This document shows, piece by piece, positions 58,101-64,000 of a stretch of DNA of 64,000 nt. The translations under genes and the position numbers were made by a program. Numbering within the stretch: position 1 is the first letter of the stretch; the number at the start of each line of letters is the position of its first letter. The notes under the pieces were generated by a model. That model made no database searches and had not been told where the DNA came from. It worked only from the letters and a program-made list of their open reading frames with translations. The stretch is from Burkholderiaceae bacterium (GTDB taxonomy: Bacteria > Pseudomonadota > Gammaproteobacteria > Burkholderiales > Burkholderiaceae_C): assembly GCA_019751915.1 (NCBI GenBank), contig JAIEMS010000004.1, positions 32,185-96,184 on the forward strand. The letters run 5' to 3'.

Positions 58101-58355
58101 ATGCACACTTCTACCCTTCGCACCGTAGGCGGTTCCATCGCCCTGACCATCCCGCAAAAGCTGGCCCGTGCCTTGGGCCTACACGCTGGCGACACGGTGA
58201 ACCTTGACGCGGAACAGGGCCGCCTCATCGTCGCACCCGCTGCCCGCCGTAGCTACACCTTGGAACAAGTGCTGGCTATGCAAGGTGACGCCCCGCTGGC
58301 GCTGGATACCGATTGGGACACCATGCCAGCAATAGGCCGTGAGGTGGCACTGTGA
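58101..58355 (+). CDS. mazE: AbrB/MazE-family antitoxin
   Basis: 84 residues from the ATG at 58101, preceded by TTGGAGCAACGCC. The N-terminal SpoVT-AbrB swapped-hairpin domain is seen as TLRTVGGSIALTIPQKLARALGLHAGDTVNLD; the C-terminal tail is acidic and would wrap around the toxin. The stop overlaps the GTG of the MazF-like toxin (GTGA), the usual antitoxin-toxin coupling. Confidence 0.85.
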   Translation: MHTSTLRTVGGSIALTIPQKLARALGLHAGDTVNLDAEQGRLIVAPAARRSYTLEQVLAMQGDAPLALDTDWDTMPAIGREVAL

Positions 58356-58690
58356 AGGTGTTTGAACGTGGCGACATCGTAGCCCTGACCTTTGACCCCA
58401 CCTTAGGCCGTGAACAGCAAGGCCACCGCCCGGCGCTGGTGTTGACCCCGCAAGCCTTTAACCGACTGGGCCTGATAGGCGTGTGCCCCATTACCCAAGG
58501 CGGGCAGGGTGTCCGTGCTGTGGGTATGGCGGTATCCCTGACCGGGGCCGGGATAGAGACAGCCGGGATTGTGCTGGTGCAACAGTTCCGCATGATTGAC
58601 GCCAGCGCCCGGGGTGCCCGTTGGATAGAACGTGCGCCCGCCCACATTACTGAGGAAGTACGCGCCCGGCTTGCCGCCTTGCTGGATTGA
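58352..58690 (+). CDS. mazF: MazF/PemK-family mRNA interferase toxin
   Basis: 112 residues of the PemK/ChpB type: FERGDIVALTFDPTLGREQQGHRPALVLTP with the conserved Arg of the catalytic loop, then GVCPITQGGQG and AGIVLVQQFRMIDASARGARWIER. It would cleave mRNA at specific short sequences. Paired with the MazE-type antitoxin just upstream; the pair probably stabilises the element. Confidence 0.88.
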   Translation: MKVFERGDIVALTFDPTLGREQQGHRPALVLTPQAFNRLGLIGVCPITQGGQGVRAVGMAVSLTGAGIETAGIVLVQQFRMIDASARGARWIERAPAHITEEVRARLAALLD

Positions 58691-58702
58691 CCGACAACCA
58701 CC

Positions 58703-59020
58703 ATGCACCGCATATTCAACCCCCCACACCCCGGCCTGACCTTGCGCGATGATGTATTGTCCACCTTGGTACTGACCGTTACCCAAGCTGCTCAGCAATT
58801 GGACGTATCCCGCGTGATCCTGTCCCGCGTATTGAATGGCTACGCCGCTGTATCGCCTGAAATGGCCCTGCGCATTGAAGCATGGCTAGGTGTAGAACGT
58901 GGCGGCGAAGCGCGGTTATGGCTGGCAGAACAAAGCGCCTATGACGTGTGGCAAGCACAACAGCGATTTAAGGCCGCGCCTATGCACGTTCAACCGGCCC
59001 CACAAATGGCACACGCCTGA
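58703..59020 (+). CDS. HigA-like addiction-module antitoxin
   Basis: 105 residues with the HigA/VapI start PPHPGLTLRDDVL, the XRE helix-turn-helix TVTQAAQQLDVSRVILSRVLNGYAAVSPEMALRIEAWLG, and LWLAEQSAYDVWQA. The cognate HigB toxin normally lies just upstream; here that position is taken by mazF, so this is an orphan antitoxin. It might act as a regulator or anti-addiction factor. Confidence 0.82.
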   Translation: MHRIFNPPHPGLTLRDDVLSTLVLTVTQAAQQLDVSRVILSRVLNGYAAVSPEMALRIEAWLGVERGGEARLWLAEQSAYDVWQAQQRFKAAPMHVQPAPQMAHA

Positions 59021-59131
59021 CAGTTTTCGCCACCAGATAGGCCCACCTTGAAACCGGGCTGAACAGACAGGCCCCCGACTGTCCCCGCTGGTGGCACCCA
59101 TTTATCGGGGGACGCATCGGGGGATGCACAG

Positions 59132-59883
59132 ATGAGTTTGAGAATTCACAGCGCAAGCACTCTGGATGAGGCTGCCACTTGGTTGAGCGAAGAAACCACT
59201 GAGACATGGAATGTGCGGGCGGTACTGGAGGCATTGCTGCGCGGTTGGAGAGAGCGGGGAGCCTATCCGCTAACTCGCCTACTACCCATCAGTTTAGAGA
59301 TAGTTGTGCCGCCCGGCTCCATCATGCAGGATCGCATGATGACGGAGCAAACGCATATTACCGAACGCCCGCAAACTCTGATTGCAGGCGGTGCGGCTTT
59401 GGAAAAGCTGCTGCACGATTTACTCCAGTACGGGGAAGCCACGCATATATCCCTCAACAGCGATGGAGGTCGGCGATGGCTTTGCACGTCCCCATTGCGG
59501 CCTGAGCATGTACGGTTGCCTGCTGGTGTGATTGATACCTTGGTGCCGGAATTCGACCGTTTTGTAAAGAGTGACTTGGCTGCGCAGGTGCTAGAGCTAG
59601 CATCCCTCGCCAAGGATGCCCCTGTGGCACCAGCGCCCCCGCTGTGCCCGCCAGCAATGCGCCAGAGACCAGAGAGCAGCGGCAAGACCGCCGTTTGCAG
59701 GCTTGCATCAATGCTGGATTGCCGATGGACACAAAGGCTGCTTTGTCGCGTTTGCCCGATGGCGTGGGCGGTGTTGCAGGCAGCGAAGGCGTGACACGAC
59801 AAGCATTTTCGGTGGACATCAAAGCCGCATTGAAGCGCCGTGAGAGTGCCACGCGGGAAGGCGCAAGAGTTCATCGCGCATGA
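59132..59883 (+). pseudogene. island protein of unknown function, frameshifted near 59640
   Basis: The first frame (59132 to about 59640) gives some 165 plausible residues. After a CCCCC run near 59636-59640 the plausible coding moves to the -1 frame: PETREQRQDRRLQACINAGLP...LPDGVGGVAGSEGVTRQAFSVDIKAALKR, a helix-turn-helix-like C-terminal segment that I recall from hypothetical proteins of other proteobacterial islands. The track frame instead runs on to 59794 with a Cys/Trp-rich, unnatural-looking tail. A one-base deletion in the C run would explain this. Function unknown. Confidence 0.55.
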
Positions 59884-59886
59884 TGT

Positions 59887-59944
59887 AAGCGCCTGCATTT
59901 GAATGGCGCGTTCATTCGGGAGGTGAAGATGCAAGCGCCTGCAT
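59887..59944 (+). repeat. 12 bp direct repeat in the control region upstream of the AlpA-like gene
   Basis: AAGCGCCTGCAT occurs at 59887 and again at 59933, 46 bases apart. The following bases contain TGCATGAATATGCATGC. The cluster of TGCAT motifs suggests a binding site for an element-encoded regulator or replication protein. Confidence 0.45.
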
Positions 59945-60016
59945 GGGTGACTGCATGAATATGCATGCCAAGTAATCGATACCGCTGCGACTTTGCAGCG
60001 CCATTCGATTACTGCC

Positions 60017-60268
60017 ATGCAAGCTTTAACGCAACACAGCGCCAGCACCCGCCGCGCTGCCACTGACGCCCAGCAATTCCCGCCGCTGGAGCTGGTCAAC
60101 CGCCCCACGGTTCCAACGCCGCAAGCCGCCCACTATCTAAACCGCCGTCCCCAAACAATGCGCGAATGGGCTTGTTTAGAGAATGGCCCGCTGCGCCCTA
60201 TCCGCATTAATGGCCGCCTTGCGTGGCCCGTGGCGAGCATTCGCGCCTTATTGGGGGTGGCAGCATGA
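60017..60268 (+). CDS. AlpA-like helix-turn-helix DNA-binding protein
   Basis: 83 residues from the ATG at 60017. After an Ala/Thr/Gln-rich tail, the C-terminal 55 residues form a MerR/excisionase-like wing-helix: RPTVPTPQAAHYLNRRPQTMREWACLENGPLRPIRINGRLAWPVASIRALLG. Such proteins act as excisionases or as activators of island replication genes, like AlpA and P4 Vis. The stop overlaps the next ATG (ATGA). Confidence 0.75.
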   Translation: MQALTQHSASTRRAATDAQQFPPLELVNRPTVPTPQAAHYLNRRPQTMREWACLENGPLRPIRINGRLAWPVASIRALLGVAA

Positions 60269-60888
60269 ACACCAGCACCCCAAAGCAAAATGTCCCCCAC
60301 CACTCGAAGACAACGGAGAGCGCCGCATTAAGCAAGCCGCATTCTGTCACCACCGTACAGGCCGTCAACTGGCTGGCGCTAGTCTGCGTCACAGGCATGA
60401 GCTATGGCAGAATCAACACTAAGGCGAAAGCCCCGGCGTGTCGTAACGTCTTAGGAATAGCGGTTGCAACCCCCACCGATAAGCGGGGCTTTGTTATGTC
60501 CGAATTTTCGGGGCACGGTGTAGTCCGTACCTGCGTTGTTTATGGGCATGGCGGGGGCTATCCGCAAGGACGCCCGCATGGCTATTCCCATGTTACGAAC
60601 CGCCATGTCCGCCCGTTGCCCGTCGTAAGGCAACCCGTGGCTCCAAAGTCTCGAATAGGAGCAACGACCATGCAACAGGTCAATCCAATGAGCCATCTTG
60701 TGCCCATGCCCAAGGCCGCCCCGACCATCCCCACCACCACCGAAGTGCAGGCGCACGCCCTGCTAGAGGCCGCTACCAGCGCCAGCTTAGCCGGATTCTA
60801 TCTGCGCAAAGGCAACGTAATCGCCGCACGTCGTAAGGCCGTGCAACTGCTCAAGAGTCTGCAAGTTTTGGAGGTGGCCCATGTCTGA
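60265..60888 (+). CDS. Ash-like reading frame with a likely internal small gene
   Basis: Open frame of 207 codons. The first two thirds have odd composition (many His, Gly, Val) and run across a strong hairpin, resembling the Ash (P4-type) frames that overlap immunity RNA regions in satellite elements. The part from the ATG at 60670 (72 residues, QVNPMSHLVPMPKAAPTIPTTTEVQAHALLEAATSASLAGFYLRKGNVIAARRKAVQLLKSL) looks like a genuine small helical protein and has its own strong AGGAGCAACGACC site. It is possible that only the 3' part is translated. It overlaps the DUF3102 gene by eight bases. Confidence 0.45.
   Translation: MNTSTPKQNVPHHSKTTESAALSKPHSVTTVQAVNWLALVCVTGMSYGRINTKAKAPACRNVLGIAVATPTDKRGFVMSEFSGHGVVRTCVVYGHGGGYPQGRPHGYSHVTNRHVRPLPVVRQPVAPKSRIGATTMQQVNPMSHLVPMPKAAPTIPTTTEVQAHALLEAATSASLAGFYLRKGNVIAARRKAVQLLKSLQVLEVAHV
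60427..60492 (+). ncRNA. possible P4 CI / P1 C4-like antisense regulatory RNA
   Basis: AAAGCCCCG and CGGGGCTTT form a perfect 9 bp stem enclosing about 48 bases that include GGTTGCAACCCCCACCGAT with further pairing potential. Its position between an AlpA-like gene and the replication genes, within an Ash-like frame, fits the immunity RNA of P4-type elements. Identification is by resemblance only. Confidence 0.4.
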
Positions 60889-61468
60889 AATTACCGTAAT
60901 CGACGCTGGCAAACTGTCTGTAGCCGAGCTGGGACAGCGTATCAATGACCGCGTGCAAATGCTTGAACAGCACGCCAAAAAGGCTACCGAGTACGCTTTT
61001 GAAGTTGGTCAGCTTTTGACTGAGGCTAAATCTCAAGTGCAGCACGGCGAATGGGAGCAATGGCTGTCTGACCATTGCAGTCTGGCACCGCGCACCGCCC
61101 GCGCCTATATGCGACTGGCAAAAGAGTTGCCCACCTTGTCGGACGCAAAACGGCAACACGTTGCCGATTTACCAATCCGCGAAGCGTTGAAGGCCATTGC
61201 CACCGACCCCACGCCACCCGTTAAGCCGCGCGGTATTGATGGCATTTGGAAGCGCAACTCCCCCGAAAAACAATCTAAGGTGAAGGGTGTTTTTAATCAG
61301 GCGCGCCAAAAACTTGCCAAAGCTGAAAAGCGCCTCGATATGGGCATGAAAGGCAGTGAGGTTGAATCGTTGCGTAAGCATTTAGAGGCGGTGTTAGAGC
61401 AGCTTAACGAACTGCAAAATGCGCCCAGCCAAGACCTCAACGCCGTGGAGGTGTCCGGCCATGCATGA
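60881..61468 (+). CDS. DUF3102 family protein
   Basis: 195 residues. The DUF3102 region covers about 15-110: AKKATEYAFEVGQLLTEAKSQVQHGEWEQWLSDHCSLAPRTARAYMRLAKELP, a predicted helical DNA-binding fold distantly like ParB/KfrA helix-turn-helix segments. The C-terminal part is basic and helical. It is common next to primase genes in islands and plasmids, suggesting a role in replication or partition of the element. It overlaps the primase start by eight bases. Confidence 0.8.
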   Translation: MSEITVIDAGKLSVAELGQRINDRVQMLEQHAKKATEYAFEVGQLLTEAKSQVQHGEWEQWLSDHCSLAPRTARAYMRLAKELPTLSDAKRQHVADLPIREALKAIATDPTPPVKPRGIDGIWKRNSPEKQSKVKGVFNQARQKLAKAEKRLDMGMKGSEVESLRKHLEAVLEQLNELQNAPSQDLNAVEVSGHA

Positions 61469-63944
61469 ACAGCAACAATCGTTCGATCTACAGGCTGACA
61501 TCTTTGGCGATATGCCAGTGCTGGCACCTTCGGTAGAGGCGTTACCCGTAGCCAGCATGATGACAGCCCCAGCCCCAGCCGTAGAGGTCACCCCGGTGGC
61601 AGTGGTGCCCATGATTGCAGAACGCCCTGAGTCCGCCTTCCTGAGTGCCATCATGGCCGCTGGCCTAACCCCGCCTGAGTTCATAGAACCCGATGGCACC
61701 ATGCACCGTTTCAGCTCCAACGGCAAGCGCGGTGATAAATCGGGCTGGTATGTCCTGCACTTGGATGGCGTGCCCGCTGGCGTCTTCGGATGCTGGCGTG
61801 ATGGCCTGTCCCAAACGTGGTGCAGCAAGCCGGATAACACCCTGACCGAAGCCGAAAAACAGGCCATGCGCCAGCGTGTGAAGGCCGCCCAAGCCGCACG
61901 CGATGTCGCACAGATACAGGCCCGGCAACAGGCCCAAGCCACGGCGCAAGCCCGCTGGAAAGCTGCAAGCCTAGCCACAGCGGGCCATTTTTATCTGGTG
62001 ACCAAAGACGTGCAAGCCCACGGGCTACGCCTAGAGGGCGACAAGCTGGTCATCCCTCTATGCGATGTTGACGGCGTACAGCACAGCCTGCAAACCATCG
62101 CACCCAATGGTGAAAAGCGCTTCCTGACCGATGGCAAAAAGAAGGGATGCTTCTATGCCCTAGGCCAGCTCGGCCCAGTGCTGGTGATCTGTGAGGGCTT
62201 CGCCACGGGTGCGTCCATCCATGAGGCTACCGGCTTGCCCGTGGCCGTGGCCTTTGACGCTGGCAACCTGTTGCCCGTGGCCCAAGCGCTGCGCACCAAA
62301 TACCCAGATACCAAGCTGATCTTGGCCGCAGACAACGACACCACCACCGAAGGTAACACCGGCCTTGCCAAAGCCACCGAAGCCGCCCAAGCCACAGCTG
62401 GCATGCTGGCGCTGGCTGTCAGTAGCACCGACCCGGACAAGAAAATGGACTTTAACGACCTACACCAATCCGAAGGGCTAGAGGCTGTGGCCCACCTGAT
62501 AGATGCTGCCGCGCCCGTGGAATCTGTGGCCCCAGAAATGCCAGCCTATGCGACGGACTTCGCGCCATTGGAACATAGCGATAGCCAAAATGCCGACAGC
62601 AAAGACAGCCTGTCTTCCCTATTGGTGGCGTTTGTTGTGGGACGCACAGAACTGTTCCACGATGAAAACCGGGATAGCTTTGCGCTGGTGCATAGCGCCC
62701 AAGAAACCTACCGACTGACCGGTGGCAAGTTCAAAAGCTGGCTGATGGCCGAGTTCTACAAAGCCTCTGGCAAGGCCGCACGGGATCAATCCGTGCGTGA
62801 GGCTTTACAGGTATTAGACGGACTGGCACAGCACGACGGCGAACAAAAGGCGGTGCATATCCGTGTGGCACACCATGATGGTGCTATCTACGTGGACTTA
62901 GCCCAACCCGGTAGCAGCATGGCCGCCAAGATAGAGGCCGGACGCTGGGAGCTGGTGCCAGCACCGCCGGTTCGTTTTTTGCGCCCGGACACTATGCGCC
63001 CATTGCCTACACCGACCGTGGGGGAGGTAAGTCAACTCTGGCACTTTGTGAACGTGCCAGAAGATGCGCGCCTGCTGGTGCTAGCTTGGCTGCTGGAATG
63101 CCTGCGCCCTGACAGCGTGTTTCCGGTGCTGGAATTGATAGGCGAGGCCGGTAGTGCCAAAAGCACCACGCAGCGCTATCTGCGAATGCTGATCGACCCC
63201 AACGCCAGCAACCTACGAAGCCCGCCCAAGTCGGTAGAGGATGTATTTGTCAGTGCTGGCATGAACTGGGTAGTCTCATTCGAGAACGTGAGCCACCTAG
63301 CTGCCCCCATGCAGGATGCACTGTGCGTGCTGGCTACAGGCGGGGGCTACGCCAAACGCAAGCACTACACCGACGCGGATGAAAGCGTTATCAACGTCAC
63401 CCGGCCCGTGGTGATTAACGGCATATCAGCCAGCATTACTGCCCACGACCTGATTGACCGCAGCATCTGCATAGAGCCGCAACGCCTACACCAGCGCCGT
63501 GAGGATGGCGACATTCAGCGCGAATTTGAGGCCGCTTATCCGTCCTTGGTGGCAGGTCTTTTTTTACTTATGGCCCAGACCCTCAAGGAGCTTCCCAGCA
63601 CCCGGCTACCCGATGGCGAAAACATTCGCATGGCGGGTTTTGCCCGGCTTGGTGTCGCAATGGAGCGCGCCCTAGGTGCCCCGGCTGGCGAGTTTCTGCG
63701 CCAGTTCCACGCATCACGGCAAGAAAGCATCGCCCGCACCATTGATTCCAGCCCGGTAGCTACCGCATTGCTGGAATGGTTCGAGAGCCAGTTCAACGCC
63801 AGCGCAGAAATGTCCGCCAAGGTGCTACTGACCGAAGTGGAGAGGTTCAAGCCCCTAGGTGCCGACGCATGGCCCAAGAGTGCCAAAGGCTTTGGCGATG
63901 CACTGCGCCGCGCTGCGCCATCACCGACGTCCCCCCGAATTTGA
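61461..63944 (+). CDS. TOPRIM-helicase primase, 3' end apparently cut by an insertion
   Basis: 827 residues from the ATG at 61461. The N-terminal part (about 60-140) resembles the DUF5906/primase zinc-less region of island primases. A TOPRIM-like domain lies near residues 215-310 (VLVICEGFATGASIHEATGLPVAVAFDAGNL, then LILAADND). The C-terminal helicase part has Walker A GEAGSAKST near residue 575 and WVVSFENVSHL as Walker B. The final frame reads FGDALRRAAP and then SPTSPRI, whereas related proteins continue after RRAAPALR, so the last 30 or so residues are probably lost to an insertion. It would start replication of the excised element. Confidence 0.82.
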   Translation: MHEQQQSFDLQADIFGDMPVLAPSVEALPVASMMTAPAPAVEVTPVAVVPMIAERPESAFLSAIMAAGLTPPEFIEPDGTMHRFSSNGKRGDKSGWYVLHLDGVPAGVFGCWRDGLSQTWCSKPDNTLTEAEKQAMRQRVKAAQAARDVAQIQARQQAQATAQARWKAASLATAGHFYLVTKDVQAHGLRLEGDKLVIPLCDVDGVQHSLQTIAPNGEKRFLTDGKKKGCFYALGQLGPVLVICEGFATGASIHEATGLPVAVAFDAGNLLPVAQALRTKYPDTKLILAADNDTTTEGNTGLAKATEAAQATAGMLALAVSSTDPDKKMDFNDLHQSEGLEAVAHLIDAAAPVESVAPEMPAYATDFAPLEHSDSQNADSKDSLSSLLVAFVVGRTELFHDENRDSFALVHSAQETYRLTGGKFKSWLMAEFYKASGKAARDQSVREALQVLDGLAQHDGEQKAVHIRVAHHDGAIYVDLAQPGSSMAAKIEAGRWELVPAPPVRFLRPDTMRPLPTPTVGEVSQLWHFVNVPEDARLLVLAWLLECLRPDSVFPVLELIGEAGSAKSTTQRYLRMLIDPNASNLRSPPKSVEDVFVSAGMNWVVSFENVSHLAAPMQDALCVLATGGGYAKRKHYTDADESVINVTRPVVINGISASITAHDLIDRSICIEPQRLHQRREDGDIQREFEAAYPSLVAGLFLLMAQTLKELPSTRLPDGENIRMAGFARLGVAMERALGAPAGEFLRQFHASRQESIARTIDSSPVATALLEWFESQFNASAEMSAKVLLTEVERFKPLGADAWPKSAKGFGDALRRAAPSPTSPRI

Positions 63945-64000
63945 GTAGCGGCTAACTCTGGAGTCCAATCCCATATGACAGGAGATTGGACGTGAAGAAG
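63919..64000 (+). mobile_element. probable left end of an IS3-family insertion sequence (partial)
   Basis: From about 63919 the sequence changes character (TCACCGACGTCCCCCCGAATTTGAG...), and at 63982 GGAGATTGGAC precedes a GTG that opens the frame MKK at 63992, the usual start of IS3-type OrfA. It interrupts the primase. The exact terminal inverted repeat cannot be fixed without the other end. Confidence 0.45.

Larger units (their letters stand above)
56446..64000 (+). mobile_element. integrated genomic island or satellite element in tRNA-His, continues beyond the window
   Basis: Begins at the tRNA-His 3' fragment with an adjacent tyrosine integrase gene, then toxin-antitoxin genes, an AlpA-like DNA-binding protein, an Ash-like frame, a DUF3102 protein and a TOPRIM-helicase primase. 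This set resembles P4-like satellites and related islands. No capsid, tail or conjugation genes are visible in the part seen. Direct repeats TTGCCTACA at 56621 and 56632, just before int, could be arm-type integrase sites. Confidence 0.8.

Noticed and set aside
1-64000. CRISPR arrays, rRNA genes or intact tRNA genes
   Set aside because: No regularly spaced direct repeats and no rRNA segments were seen. The only tRNA sequence recognised is the tRNA-His fragment at 56446.

Overview
The window looks like a chromosomal segment of a beta-proteobacterium of the order Burkholderiales, most likely family Comamonadaceae. The basis is gene order (pyrH-frr-uppS-cdsA-dxr-rseP-bamA-skp-lpxD-fabZ-lpxA-lpxB-rnhB-trmH-carA-carB-greA and yhbY/rlmE-ftsH-folP-glmM), frequent TTG and GTG starts, a moderately high GC content, and scattered copies of the GCTAT-N-ATAGC plus AGCGCTxG repeat that I associate with Comamonadaceae genomes. 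The genus cannot be fixed from the sequence alone.

Layout. 1-4365: a pair of M16 peptidases, rsmD, coaD and a BON-domain lipoprotein. 4486-7892 (minus strand): a likely copper-handling group of DUF2946, a TonB-dependent receptor and a YcnI-like protein. 7901-11078 (minus): a MoeB/ThiF-type adenylyltransferase, a carboxy-terminal processing protease (ctpA) and gpmA. 11151-13431 (plus): rhodanese, grxC, secB and gpsA. 13518-16816 (minus): rluE, panC and panB, with an AT-rich DUF2971 gene wedged between panB and panC. 16911-18907: nadC-nadA. 18904-23138 (minus): an acyl-CoA-synthetase/GNAT fusion followed by nnr. 23541-38478: rpsB-tsf-pyrH-frr-uppS-cdsA-dxr-rseP-bamA-skp-lpxD-fabZ-lpxA-lpxB-rnhB, covering translation, isoprenoid and undecaprenyl carrier synthesis, phospholipid and lipid A synthesis, and outer-membrane assembly. 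A small AT-rich membrane-protein gene sits between cdsA and dxr.

The most interesting part is the 4.9 kb accessory block between rnhB and trmH (about 38480-43417, all minus strand). It holds a WYL-domain regulator, a glycine-rich membrane protein flanked by helical segments, a 554-residue protein with an HNH-like motif joined to a membrane module, a YkgJ-type cysteine-cluster protein and a RelE/HTH toxin-antitoxin pair. The regulator-led layout resembles known defence operons, but I do not recognise the two large proteins as members of a named system.

After trmH the core map resumes: carAB, greA, a DUF4149 membrane protein, a glycosyltransferase-like gene, yhbY, rlmE, ftsH, folP and glmM. 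Downstream of glmM, a 50 bp 3' fragment of tRNA-His marks the left end of an integrated element that runs to the window edge. It carries a frameshifted tyrosine integrase, a MazEF pair, a HigA-like antitoxin, a second frameshifted gene, an AlpA-like DNA-binding protein, an Ash-like reading frame with a hairpin resembling P4/P1 antisense-RNA regions, a DUF3102 protein and a TOPRIM-helicase primase. The primase appears to be cut at its 3' end by what looks like the start of an IS3-family insertion sequence. All family names come from motifs and memory; no database search was possible.
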